Shown here one piece after another: positions 41,101 to 49,150 of a stretch of 64,000 nucleotides of DNA. The position numbers were made by a program, and so were the translations under genes. Source of the DNA: VRUE01 sp963698085. Lineage in GTDB: Bacteria; Actinomycetota; Thermoleophilia; Solirubrobacterales; 70-9. The stretch is from assembly GCA_963698085.1 (NCBI GenBank), contig OY969122.1:930001-994000 (forward strand), read 5' to 3'. The notes below the pieces were generated by a model. The model made no database searches and had not been told where the DNA came from. It saw only the letters and a list, made by a program, of their open reading frames with translations. Every line of letters starts with the position of its first letter. Position 1 is the first letter of the stretch.

Positions 41101-42837
41101 GGTGCGGTCCCAGACGATCCGCGGCCGTAGCTCGGCGAAGCGGTCCGAGGGATAACGCCCGTCGAGCATGTCGAGCACGTTCTCCAGCTGTTCACGGGAG
41201 AGCTCGCCAAAGGGCTGGGTGGCGGTGACCAAACGCTCGACCTCATCGACCTCCCACTCGTCGAGGGCGGCCATCGAGACCAGGTGCTGGGCGAGCACGT
41301 CGAGTGGGTTCTGCGGGATCACGGTCTCCTCGATCGCGCCTTCGCGCATCCGCCGCGCCACGACGGCGCACTCGAGCAGGTCGGCGCGGAACTTGGGGAA
41401 GATGCGGCCGCGCGAGACCTCGCCCAGCGAGTGCCCTGCCCGGCCGACCCGCTGCAATCCTCGGCTGACCGACTTCGGCGACTCGACCTGGATGACGAGG
41501 TCGACGGCGCCCATGTCGATCCCCAGCTCTAACGAGCTGGTTGCCACGAGGCACGGAAGCTGCCCAGACTTCAGCATCTCCTCGACCACGAGTCGCTCTT
41601 CGTGGGACAGCGATCCATGGTGCGCCCGGGCAATCTCAGGGGGAGAGGGGTCGGGTCCGTCGGGCTCGCGTTCGCGAGGAGTTCCCGCCGGACCCGACCC
41701 CTCTCCCCCGTGCTCAGTCGCTGGAAGCTCCCTTTCAGGTTCCCCAGCAGCAAGCTCATTTAAGCGCTTGGCCAAGCGCTCCGCGGCGCGGCGCGCATTC
41801 ACGAAGATGATCGTCGACGTGTGTTCCTGGACGAGCTTCAAGAGCTCGGGGTAGATCGCAGGCCAGATCGAGCGCACATGAGCATTCGGCTCACCCTCAG
41901 CCGGAACGCCCTCCGAATTCGGAAAGTTAGGAGCCCCCGGTTCACTCATGTCCTCAACAGGCACGACGATCTCGAGGTCCAGCTCCTTAGCTACGCCGGC
42001 GTCGACGATCTCGCAATCTCTCTTGGGACCGACCAGAAACTTCGCGATCCGCTCCAACGGCCGCTGCGTGGCGCTCAGCCCAATCCGCTGAACCCCAGGC
42101 GAATCTGCGGTGGGTGGCGTGGAGGAGGGGGTGTCCAAACGCGCGCGGCGTCCTGTTCCTCGCCCTTCCTGGTCCGCGAGAGCCGCCTCACCGTCCGGCG
42201 AGGAACCCAGCGCGGGTTTGGACACCCCCTCCTTCGCGACAGGCCCCGCCGCCTGAAGCGCATGGTCCCTAACGAGGTGATCTAGTCGCTCCAGCGTCAA
42301 CGCCAGGTGGCTGCCTCGCTTCGACTGGGCGACCGCGTGAATCTCGTCGACGATCACGGCCTCGGTGCCAGTCAAAATCTCGCGCGCGCCTGAGGAGAGG
42401 ATCAGGTAGAGCGACTCGGGGGTGGTGATGAGGATGTCGGGCGGCGTTTTGCGCATCGCCCGCCGCTCGGCCTGGCTGGTGTCACCGGTGCGCAGGCCGA
42501 CGGAGATGTTGGCGCCGATGCCGCGCAACGGCGCCCGCAGGTTGCGCTCGATGTCGTAGGACAGGGCCTTCAGCGGCGAGACGTAGACGAGCTTCACGCC
42601 CTGGCCCAACTCCTCCTCCCGTGAGAGCTTGTCGATCCCCCAGAGGAAGGCGGCAAGCGTCTTGCCGGAGCCGGTCGGGGCGCAGATGAGCGCGTTGGCG
42701 CCGCCCGCGATCGCCTGCCAGCCGCCCGCCTGCGCGGGCGTCGGCCCCTCGAAGGAAGACTCGAACCAGCGCCTGACGGCGGGGCTGAAGGGCGCCAGCG
42801 GATCGGACTCAACGCTTGCTTTCGGGCGAGTGCTCAA
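38176..42837 (-). CDS. lhr: Lhr-type large ATP-dependent helicase
   Basis: This 1553-residue superfamily 2 helicase has Walker A APTGSGKTLAAFLW, VDEIHAVA (motif II), IGLSATQRP (motif III), ARAHHGSLSHEER and GLQRVGRAGH (motif VI). The Lhr-specific winged-helix and C-terminal domains follow. Lhr enzymes unwind DNA and RNA:DNA hybrids in repair. The TTG start at 42837 is supported by TAAGAT 7 nt upstream; the frame extends further but into the neighbouring gene. Two long inverted repeats are inserted in frame: one before motif III (42124-42232) and one before the HHGSLSHEER block (41639-41709), adding Pro/Glu-rich loops. Confidence 0.93.
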   Translation of the reverse strand: MSTRPKASVESDPLAPFSPAVRRWFESSFEGPTPAQAGGWQAIAGGANALICAPTGSGKTLAAFLWGIDKLSREEELGQGVKLVYVSPLKALSYDIERNLRAPLRGIGANISVGLRTGDTSQAERRAMRKTPPDILITTPESLYLILSSGAREILTGTEAVIVDEIHAVAQSKRGSHLALTLERLDHLVRDHALQAAGPVAKEGVSKPALGSSPDGEAALADQEGRGTGRRARLDTPSSTPPTADSPGVQRIGLSATQRPLERIAKFLVGPKRDCEIVDAGVAKELDLEIVVPVEDMSEPGAPNFPNSEGVPAEGEPNAHVRSIWPAIYPELLKLVQEHTSTIIFVNARRAAERLAKRLNELAAGEPERELPATEHGGEGSGPAGTPREREPDGPDPSPPEIARAHHGSLSHEERLVVEEMLKSGQLPCLVATSSLELGIDMGAVDLVIQVESPKSVSRGLQRVGRAGHSLGEVSRGRIFPKFRADLLECAVVARRMREGAIEETVIPQNPLDVLAQHLVSMAALDEWEVDEVERLVTATQPFGELSREQLENVLDMLDGRYPSDRFAELRPRIVWDRTRGTMHGRKGARSLVVTNAGTIPDRGLYGVHLPDGRRVGELDEEMVYEARPGQTFLLGATTWRIEDITRDRVIVTPAPGLPGAVPFWKGDGIGRPAELGRAIGAFSREAVSRDPKELAGEYDLDRRAAENLVAYLREQQAATRVVPSDETIVVERFRDEIGDWRLCVLSPFGGRVHSAWGLALGQKIREEHELEADAIWSDDGIVIHLPDADDPPSADLIMVEPDELEDLVVRELSGSALFGARFRENASRSLLIPRAYPGKRTPLWQQRLKSQSLLEVARDFPRFPVILETYRECLRDVLDLPSLRQILTDLNSRKIGLVEVETPTASPFASSLLFDYVATYMYEGDTPNAERRAAALSLDRDLLRELLGQEELRELIDPEALEEVEAQLQHRTEAGRAGDRDALQQVLRNVGDLGAEECAERVTDGYSAASMLEKLVAERRVALVRIASEERYIAGEDAGLYRDALGVPPPPGLPETFLEDHPDAMRALVRRYARTHGPFPTAQLAERYGVDPTPALRELEREGALVRGELLPGGSEREWCDSDVLRRVRRASLAHLRREVEPAARDRFARFLPSWQNVDAHRPAGAGPDRLRDALVPLQGVALTPKVWEGDVLPRRLGSYSPAWLDELCTSGELVWIGAGSRGRSDGRVALYFREDVRLAGPPPANAKLERADGAPQEAIRERLTAGPSFWLDLLADLDFPPEELHNALWDLAWSGEVTNDAFAPLRAPRLRSVPSHERSGRRFARRRSGAGAAVQGRWSLTAPLLADAPGPGAKLRAQAELMLERYGIVTRETVLAEGVPGGFSTLYAELGNLELLGTARRGYFVEGLGGAQFALPGAVERLRSLPEPGGSFQVLAATDPANPYGSALPWPKPPSGRRPARAPGAYVLLRDGEPLVYVERGGRSILRLVKLSDTDLASAMQALADAVSSGRLPKLGIEKLDGEPVIGSGHEEALLSAGFSRGPRKLTASAG
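41639..41709. repeat. Long inverted repeat inserted in frame in lhr (A)
   Basis: Perfect 20-bp arms (41639-41658 and 41690-41709) flank a 31-nt loop that itself contains CTCGCG-TT-CGCGAG. It encodes a Gly/Pro/Glu-rich segment of about 30 residues between the ERLAKRLNE and IARAHHGSLS blocks of the helicase. Confidence 0.93.
42124..42232. repeat. Long inverted repeat inserted in frame in lhr (B)
   Basis: Perfect 17-bp arms (GGAGGGGGTGTCCAAAC at 42124-42140 and its complement at 42216-42232) enclose 75 bp. The encoded segment of about 55 residues separates the LERLDHLV helix from motif III, which are near each other in typical Lhr proteins. Confidence 0.93.
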
Positions 42838-42844
42838 CCCACCG

Positions 42845-42850
42845 ATCTTA
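42845..42850 (-). promoter_or_regulatory. Probable -10 box for lhr, leaderless TTG start
   Basis: TAAGAT on the minus strand lies 7 nt before the TTG at 42837, in the short gap after the upstream hydrolase stop. It is the main evidence for this start. Confidence 0.5.
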
Positions 42851-42868
42851 CGCACTGGCGTCGGCGCG

Positions 42869-43948
42869 CTATTCGAGCAGGGTCGCGCGGGGCACGATCC
42901 CCGGGTCGCCGCCGGACCAAGCGGTGAACTCGTACCAGGAGGGCTTCGCTTCGCGGTTCTCGTTGAGCAGGCCGGCTGAGTCGCAGAACTGGCAGCTGCC
43001 CAGGGCATCGGTCCAGGAGAACCACCAGGCGCCACCGATCCGCCAAGCGCGGCGATGGCTCGCGAGCATCGAGAAGGCCTGGTCGAGCTCTTCTGCCTGG
43101 CCCCAAGGCCCGCGCTCCCAACGCGACTCGAAGCTGGCCGAGCCCCAGCCCAACTCGGTGATGTAGAGCGGCGTGGCGGCGTCGTTGTGGACGCGCATCA
43201 CGCGTCGTAGATTGCGGATCTGCGCCCGCATCGCGTCCGCATCGGAGACGTAGGGATGGAGCGCGACGCCGTCGAAGAACTGCTTCACGCGGCGGGCCCG
43301 GTAGAGCTCGTTGAGAAAGCGACCAGAGCCGACGTTGGGGGGGATCTGCAGCGGCCGGCCGAAGAGGCCGCCGAGGATCGCCTTGCCGCCGCCCGCGTGG
43401 ACTATCCGCCCGCTCACCCGCACGAGGGCGGCGAAGCGCTTCGGGTCGGCACGGCCGAAGGTGACGATGTTCGGCTCGTTCCAGATCTCCCAGCGACGGA
43501 CCGGCATGTAGGGGAGGTCGGCTTCGCCGCTCCACAGCGTCCCCCCCGGCCCGTACCGCTGCACCGCCCGGCGCAGGAACGAGGCCCAGGCGCGCAGCTG
43601 CCAGCCGTGCGTGGGTTCGAGCCGGAACTCCGGCGCAACCCAGGACGGGGTGGCGCAGACGAAGGGCAGCACCTCCATCCCGTAGCGGGCGGCGAGTTCG
43701 ACGTCGCGATCGAAGGACGCCCAGTCCGGTTCCGCGGCGAAGGGACTGGCAGCCTCCACGTGGGACCAGAAGAGCGGCAGGCGCACGCTCCTCACACCGG
43801 CCTCCGCCATCAGCTTGAAGTCGGAGGCGTTCGTCGGCCCCTGCGGGGAGATCCCGAAGAAGCCCGGTGGCGTCTGCGCAAGCGCGGTCGGCGGGCAGGC
43901 CGCCAGCAGGCAGAGAGCCGCTACCGCGGCTGCAAGCGTCGCTTTCAT
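42869..43948 (-). CDS. Secreted clan GH-A glycoside hydrolase 1
   Basis: The 359-residue protein has a signal peptide (LAAAVAALCLLAACPPTALA) and a (beta/alpha)8 barrel. Glu158 in WEIWNEPN is the predicted acid/base and Glu265 in YITELGW the nucleophile, the clan GH-A arrangement (GH5/GH39/GH53-like). CQFCDSAGL near the C-terminus has a likely disulfide. It may trim or modify a cell-surface polysaccharide made by the adjacent locus; the substrate is unknown. It is paralogous to the next gene. Confidence 0.75.
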   Translation of the reverse strand: MKATLAAAVAALCLLAACPPTALAQTPPGFFGISPQGPTNASDFKLMAEAGVRSVRLPLFWSHVEAASPFAAEPDWASFDRDVELAARYGMEVLPFVCATPSWVAPEFRLEPTHGWQLRAWASFLRRAVQRYGPGGTLWSGEADLPYMPVRRWEIWNEPNIVTFGRADPKRFAALVRVSGRIVHAGGGKAILGGLFGRPLQIPPNVGSGRFLNELYRARRVKQFFDGVALHPYVSDADAMRAQIRNLRRVMRVHNDAATPLYITELGWGSASFESRWERGPWGQAEELDQAFSMLASHRRAWRIGGAWWFSWTDALGSCQFCDSAGLLNENREAKPSWYEFTAWSGGDPGIVPRATLLE

Positions 43949-43994
43949 CGCACCCCTAACACTCCTTCGACTGAAGGTAGCGGGCGGGAGCCGA

Positions 43995-45137
43995 CTAGGG
44001 CCGGCCGCCGGCGAACTGCACGAAGGCCCGCCAGGAGGGCTTGGGAACGAGGGTTTCGGTGAACAGGCCCGAGCCGTCGCAGAAGTTGCAGGCTCCCTGC
44101 GCGTCTTCGAGCGAGAACCAGTAGACCCCTTTCAGGCGCCACTTGGCCGCGTTCCTGACAAGCGCCGAGAAGGCGCCCCTGAGCTGCTTTACTTGACCCT
44201 GGCGGCCTTTCGCAAAGCCATTGTTGGGCCGACCCGAGCTCCAGGTAAGCTCGGTTACCCAGAGTCCGGTGGCAGCGTCGCCGTGCGCTTTCATCATCGC
44301 CCTCACTTCTTCGATCTGCGGCGCCACGTTCTGGTATTCCGTCGTGTAGGGATGCAGGGCGATGCCGTCGAACTTCGACTTGATCCCGGGCACGCGCTTG
44401 TACATCAGCTCGAGGAAGTCGGTGGCGAAGTAGGCCTGGGGCGGTTTGATTTTCAGTTCCGCCTCCCTGGGCCGGGCGAACATCCCTCCGAGGAGGATCT
44501 TCGCTCCCGGGTCGACGGCCTTGATCGCCGCGTACGAGGCCTTCAACAGCTTCCCGTATTCGACCGGGTTCGGCTTGATCACGAAGTACTTGAAGTTCTG
44601 CTCGTTCCAGACCTGCCAGGTGCGGATTGGGCGGGGCGGGATCGCCGGGTTCGCGGCCCAGAAGGATCCATTCGGGCCGTAGCGCTGGACGACTTGCTGC
44701 AGGAAGGCGCTCCAGGCAGCGCCCGCGGCGCCCCCGACTGGGAGCCTTCGCGACGCCGACACCGTCCCGCCCGAGCCGGGCACGGGGGCCAGCGGCACCG
44801 CCCAGGCCGGTGCGCCGTAGACGAACGGAAGCACGTCGAGGCCCGCGGCGGCGGCACGACCGACAGCGCCGTCGATGCCCGAGAAGTCCGGCGCCACGCT
44901 CGGAGAGGCCTGAACCGAGCCCCAGTAGATCGGGATGCGAACGCTATCGACGCCGCCGCGCTTCATCCGCGTGAATGTTTCGGGCGCCGGCAGGCTCTGC
45001 GGCACGATGCCCCAGAACTTGCCCGGCACCGACGCCGCTCCCGCGCCCGGCGTGGCGACAAGGCCCGCCAGGATCGCCACCACCAACGCCGCTGACGCGC
45101 GCAAAGACCTACTCAACGACTGCCCCCGGTTTCCCAC
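43995..45137 (-). CDS. Secreted clan GH-A glycoside hydrolase 2
   Basis: This 380-residue paralogue of the downstream gene has a signal peptide (AALVVAILAGLVATPGAGAA). It shares the FWGIVPQ start, the QRYGPNGSFW motif, Glu179 (WQVWNEQN) as acid/base, Glu296 (WVTELTW) as nucleophile and the C-terminal CNFCDGSGLF. The change of WNEPN to WNEQN is conservative for catalysis. The two genes are 46 nt apart in the same direction and probably form an operon. GTG start. Confidence 0.75.
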   Translation of the reverse strand: MGNRGQSLSRSLRASAALVVAILAGLVATPGAGAASVPGKFWGIVPQSLPAPETFTRMKRGGVDSVRIPIYWGSVQASPSVAPDFSGIDGAVGRAAAAGLDVLPFVYGAPAWAVPLAPVPGSGGTVSASRRLPVGGAAGAAWSAFLQQVVQRYGPNGSFWAANPAIPPRPIRTWQVWNEQNFKYFVIKPNPVEYGKLLKASYAAIKAVDPGAKILLGGMFARPREAELKIKPPQAYFATDFLELMYKRVPGIKSKFDGIALHPYTTEYQNVAPQIEEVRAMMKAHGDAATGLWVTELTWSSGRPNNGFAKGRQGQVKQLRGAFSALVRNAAKWRLKGVYWFSLEDAQGACNFCDGSGLFTETLVPKPSWRAFVQFAGGRP

Positions 45138-45141
45138 CGGG

Positions 45142-45711
45142 CTAGCTTGCCTCAGGGGCAGCAGGCTGGCCCGGGCCGCCGCCTCGCTGGCGTCGCGCCC
45201 GGATCATCACCACGGCGACCGAGATCGCCGCGAGCGCGATGATCGCGATCAGGATCGGCAGCAAGGGGGAGGAGCCGCCATCGTCGTCATCGCCGACAGA
45301 GGACGGTGGCACCGCCGCTTGGTCGTCCTCCTGCGCCGCTGCTTTGCCGGTCGAGCCGGCATCTGGGCTACTCTGCCCCGTGCCGCCGTCCTTTTCGGTC
45401 GGCGCCTTAGCCCGAGACGAGGATGGATTGTCGGTAGAGGACTTGACCCCGGAACCCCGCGAGCCTGATGAGTCGGGTGCCGAAGCACCGCCGTCGGATT
45501 GGGAAGACTGTGCCGGCGTTGGCTTGCGGGCAGAACCCGTCGAGGGGTTGTTCCCGGTGACAGTCGGCGGCGCATCCGAGTACTGAATCCCAGACGAATC
45601 CGCACGCGCAACCGCTCCGCCCCAGAACATTGCCAGCAGAACCGACGCTGACAGAAGTCCAAGAGCAAGAGCGCCCGTTGCCCGGGTCGATTGGAGGCGC
45701 ACCCCATCCAT
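45142..45711 (-). CDS. Exported acidic/Ser-rich protein with C-terminal membrane helix
   Basis: This 189-residue protein has a signal peptide (LALGLLSASVLLAMFWGGAV ending ARA), a long low-complexity Ser/Pro/Asp stalk and a C-terminal transmembrane helix (LLPILIAIIALAAISVAVVM) with a basic cytoplasmic tail. It probably projects from the membrane next to the polysaccharide machinery; no domain is recognised. The ATG at 45711 is preceded 8 nt upstream by TAACCT (leaderless). Its 5' end overlaps the opposite-strand ligase frame, so one of the two starts is compromised. Confidence 0.6.
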   Translation of the reverse strand: MDGVRLQSTRATGALALGLLSASVLLAMFWGGAVARADSSGIQYSDAPPTVTGNNPSTGSARKPTPAQSSQSDGGASAPDSSGSRGSGVKSSTDNPSSSRAKAPTEKDGGTGQSSPDAGSTGKAAAQEDDQAAVPPSSVGDDDDGGSSPLLPILIAIIALAAISVAVVMIRARRQRGGGPGQPAAPEAS

Positions 45712-47642
45712 TGCGCGCAAGGTTAGAACAAACGGCGGCGTTGATAGCCCCGATCGCCTTGATCGTGGCTGTGGCCCTCGCCGGAGGGGGGTTCGAGGTG
45801 ACGACTCGCCACATCGCCGCGTTGGCCGTGTGGCTGGTCGTAGTGGGCCTCGTCGTGCTCGGAGGGGCGTCAAACGCGACGCTTGGACGACCGTTCTACT
45901 GGACGGCCTGGCTGCTTGGCGGTCTGGCGCTTTTCTCTGCAATTTCATCCCTTTGGTCGGGCTCGGCGGAGCTGAGCGTTATCGAGGCAGACCGCGTCCT
46001 GGCCTACCTCGGGTTCTTCGTTGCCGCATTTCTCGTCGCTCAAACCAACGAAAGGCGCCAACGTTTCGCCGAGGGCGTAACGATTGCCCTGGCCGCGGTC
46101 GCCCTGCTCGGGCTCTGCAGCAGGCTTCTCCCCCACGTTCTCGAGGTCAGCAACGCGCTTGGCACCGGGCCGCGGCTGCGCTACCCGCTCGGATACTGGA
46201 ACGCCAACGGGGCGGTCTGCGGGATTGCCATCCCCATGCTGCTGTGGACCAGCCGCCAGGCGAGCTGGAGCTGGCTGCGCTGGCTCTCGGCCGGGCTGAT
46301 CCCTCCCGTGCTGCTGACGCTCTACTTCACCTACTCGCGCGGTGGCCTGCTGGCCCTCGTGATCGGGGTCGGCTGCCTGCTGGCGCTCTCCCACAACCGG
46401 CTCTGGCAGCTCGGGACGCTGGCGGCAGGCACGGCAGCGGTGGTCCCGGCGATTCTCGCCGTCCAGGATCGCCGCGACCTCGCCGACAACGTCGCCAGCG
46501 ACGCAGTCGCTGGCCAGGGCGTGACCGTGCTGTTGATCCTGCTCGCCGGCACCGCCGTTGCTCTGCTCGCCTTCGGCGTGCTGCGACGAATCGAGCGCCG
46601 CCAAGGCCAATTTGCCGGCCGGGCGCTCTCCGCCTCGCGCAGCCCAGCCCTGCTGGGCGGAATCGCGACGATCGCCGCCCTGGCCGCGATCGTCCTCGCG
46701 ATCGTCGCCGGTGGGCGGGCTTGGGACCAGTTCTCCAGCCCTGACCTCTACTTCCCCGATAAGCCCGAGCAGCATTTCGGCGATCTCACCGGCGCCGGTC
46801 GCTACGACTTCTGGCGGGTCTCGGTCGATGCATTCGAGGAGGAGCCCCTGCGTGGCCAGGGGGCCGGCGCCTACCAGTTCTCCTGGGAGCGGGACCGCAA
46901 GATCGACATGGCCGTCCACGATGCCCACTCGCTCTACCTCGAGGCCTTCGCCGAGCTCGGCTTCCTCGGTGGGGTGCTGGTGCTGGCCCTGGTCGGGGGG
47001 CTGCTGTGGTGGGGGTTCGCCACCTGGCGCGCCGCTCGCGGCTCCGAGCGAGAACGCAACGCGGCCCTGCTGGCGGTTTTGCTGGCCCTCGCGGTAGGCG
47101 CCGGCTTCGACTGGTTCTGGGAGCTGAGCGGGATCATGGCGATCTTCTTCCTCGTCGCCGGTGTCCTTATAAGCACCAGGTGCGCCCAACTTGCCGGCGC
47201 AACGGGAGGGGCGATCATGAACGGTGCACAAGGACGACGCTACGGATTGGCCCTGGCAGCGCTCGCCATGGCTTGGGTCGCCGCGCTCGCGCTGATCGGT
47301 CCGCTGCTGGTCGAGCGCGAGATCAAGGCCAGCCAGAAGGCTGCCGCCGATGGCGACATCGCGTCCGCCCTGAGCCACGCCGACACCGCGCGGTCGATCG
47401 AGCCCTGGGCCGCATCCCCCTACGTCCAGCTCGGCTTGATCGCCGATTTCCAGGGGGATTATCCGTCTGCCGCGGCGCGGTTCACGCAGGCGCTCGAACG
47501 CGAAGATCGCAACTGGCAGCTCTATTACCTGCGTTCCGGGGTAAGGGAAAAGGCCGGTGATAGTGCCGGCGCCGAAGCGGACCTCGAGCGAGCAAACCAG
47601 CTGAACCCGCTCGAGCCAAGAGTGCAGGTGAGCGCGGAATGA
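45711..47642 (+). CDS. O-antigen ligase / Wzy-like polymerase with C-terminal TPR
   Basis: This protein of about 643 residues has roughly ten membrane helices. The large periplasmic loop typical of Wzy_C/WaaL proteins (GAGRYDFWRVSVDAFEEEP, RGQGAGAYQ, HDAHSLYLEAFAELG) includes the conserved His/Arg region. The C-terminus has tetratricopeptide-like repeats (DIASALSHADTARSIEPWA, YPSAAARFTQALEREDRNWQ). It joins or polymerises lipid-linked glycans outside the membrane. The start is uncertain: a TTG at 45711 faces the opposite gene's start, and the frame is open to a TTG at 45630. The end overlaps the next ATG. Confidence 0.82.
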   Translation: MRARLEQTAALIAPIALIVAVALAGGGFEVTTRHIAALAVWLVVVGLVVLGGASNATLGRPFYWTAWLLGGLALFSAISSLWSGSAELSVIEADRVLAYLGFFVAAFLVAQTNERRQRFAEGVTIALAAVALLGLCSRLLPHVLEVSNALGTGPRLRYPLGYWNANGAVCGIAIPMLLWTSRQASWSWLRWLSAGLIPPVLLTLYFTYSRGGLLALVIGVGCLLALSHNRLWQLGTLAAGTAAVVPAILAVQDRRDLADNVASDAVAGQGVTVLLILLAGTAVALLAFGVLRRIERRQGQFAGRALSASRSPALLGGIATIAALAAIVLAIVAGGRAWDQFSSPDLYFPDKPEQHFGDLTGAGRYDFWRVSVDAFEEEPLRGQGAGAYQFSWERDRKIDMAVHDAHSLYLEAFAELGFLGGVLVLALVGGLLWWGFATWRAARGSERERNAALLAVLLALAVGAGFDWFWELSGIMAIFFLVAGVLISTRCAQLAGATGGAIMNGAQGRRYGLALAALAMAWVAALALIGPLLVEREIKASQKAAADGDIASALSHADTARSIEPWAASPYVQLGLIADFQGDYPSAAARFTQALEREDRNWQLYYLRSGVREKAGDSAGAEADLERANQLNPLEPRVQVSAE

Positions 47643-49150
47643 CCCACAACGCTCGAGGAGCTGCTCCCGCCGCCCAGGCTCCCCTTCCGCGTTCGCGCCA
47701 GGCCCCACCGGAGCCGACGAATACCGCCGTCGCCACCTGGCTCGGCCTCATCGGCCCGAGCGGTCCCCGCCGCCGCGGCGGCCTGTTGCGCCGCCTGCTC
47801 GCCACCGGGGACTGGATCGCCCTGATCGCTGCCCTCTGCCTCGCCACCGCCGCCACCTCGGCCACCGACATCGCCGTCCTCTTCTGGGCGACGCTGTTCA
47901 GCCCGGTCTGGATCCTGATGCTGAAGCTGCACGGCCTCTACGACAACGATCACCGCCGGATCCGCCACAGCACCTTCGACGAGCTGCCGGCGCTGATCTC
48001 CGCCAGCGCCCTCGGAACGCTCACGCTGGACGGCCTGCTCGCCCTCAGCCCGGCCGGGCCGCTCGCCGCCGGCGGCGCGATCCTGCTCGGCACCGGCGCA
48101 TTGATCGGGACCTTCGCACTGCGGGCGGTGCTGCGATTCGTCTGGCACCAGCTGACTGGCGTCGCGACGGGAGTGGTGATCGGCCCGCCGGCAATCGCCG
48201 AAGCGGTCGCCCGCCGCGTCGCCACCCATCCGGAGGCGCGCCTGCGGCTGGTTGGCTACCTCTCCCCTGCACCCGTCCGCGGACCCGAGGAAGGGACCGG
48301 TGAGCTGCCGCGGCTCGGCTCGATCGCCGACCTCTCGCAAGTGGCGGCCCAGCTCGACGTCGAACGAGTTGTCTTCGCCGAGAAGGAGATGGGCGAGCCG
48401 GAAGCCGAGCACCTGATCGAGCAGTGCAAGACGGCCGGCCTCGGGCTCACCTTCCTGCCTCAGCACTACGGGCTGCTCGGCCCCGGGATCGAGCTGAACC
48501 GGCTGGCCGAGCTGCCGGTTCTGGACTTCCGTTTCTCCGATCCAGCCTGGTCGACGTTGGTTCTGAAGCGCGCCCTCGACCTGATCGTCTCGGCTCTGCT
48601 GGTGGCGCTGCTCAGCCCGCTCCTACTGGTCGCCTCGCTGCTGATCCTGATCGACACCGGACGTCCGGTCTTCTTCCGCCAGACCCGCGCCGGCAAGGAC
48701 GGGGTGCCGTTCACGATGATGAAGTTCCGCACCATGGTCGCCGATGCCGAGGAGCGCCTGGGCGAGCTGGTCGACCTCGAGAACCTCGACGAGCCGGCCT
48801 TCAAGATCCCGGGCGACCCACGCATCACCCGCGCCGGTCGCCTGCTGCGCCGCACCAGCCTCGACGAGCTGCCGCAGTTCTTCAACGTGCTGAAGGGCGA
48901 CATGTCGCTGGTCGGGCCGCGGCCGGAGGAGGAGGCCGTCGTCGCCCTCTACGACGAGCGCCAGCGAATCCGGCTGGCGGTCAAGCCCGGGATCACCGGC
49001 CCGATGCAAGTCTACGGTCGCGGCGATCTCACCTTCGAGGAGCGCCTGGCGATGGAGCGCGACTACCTCGACAACCTCTCGGTTGCCGGGGACCTGGCGA
49101 TCTTGTTGCGGACGCCCACCGCGATCTTCCGCGGCGACGGCGCCTACTGA
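47639..49150 (+). CDS. Polyprenyl glycosylphosphotransferase (WbaP/WcaJ type)
   Basis: This 503-residue initiating enzyme transfers a sugar-1-phosphate to undecaprenyl phosphate. N-terminal membrane helices and a Rossmann-like CoA-binding domain come first. The C-terminal bacterial sugar-transferase domain (about 300-503) follows with RALDLIVSALL, QTRAGKDGVPFTMMKFRTM, RRTSLDELPQFFNVLKGDMS and VGPRPEE, all diagnostic. ATG 47639 overlaps the ligase stop. It starts the repeat-unit assembly for the polysaccharide locus. Confidence 0.93.
   Translation: MTHNARGAAPAAQAPLPRSRQAPPEPTNTAVATWLGLIGPSGPRRRGGLLRRLLATGDWIALIAALCLATAATSATDIAVLFWATLFSPVWILMLKLHGLYDNDHRRIRHSTFDELPALISASALGTLTLDGLLALSPAGPLAAGGAILLGTGALIGTFALRAVLRFVWHQLTGVATGVVIGPPAIAEAVARRVATHPEARLRLVGYLSPAPVRGPEEGTGELPRLGSIADLSQVAAQLDVERVVFAEKEMGEPEAEHLIEQCKTAGLGLTFLPQHYGLLGPGIELNRLAELPVLDFRFSDPAWSTLVLKRALDLIVSALLVALLSPLLLVASLLILIDTGRPVFFRQTRAGKDGVPFTMMKFRTMVADAEERLGELVDLENLDEPAFKIPGDPRITRAGRLLRRTSLDELPQFFNVLKGDMSLVGPRPEEEAVVALYDERQRIRLAVKPGITGPMQVYGRGDLTFEERLAMERDYLDNLSVAGDLAILLRTPTAIFRGDGAY

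Noticed and set aside
42838..43035. N-terminal extension of lhr to 43035
   Set aside because: It runs into the co-directional hydrolase gene; a TANNNT box supports the TTG at 42837.
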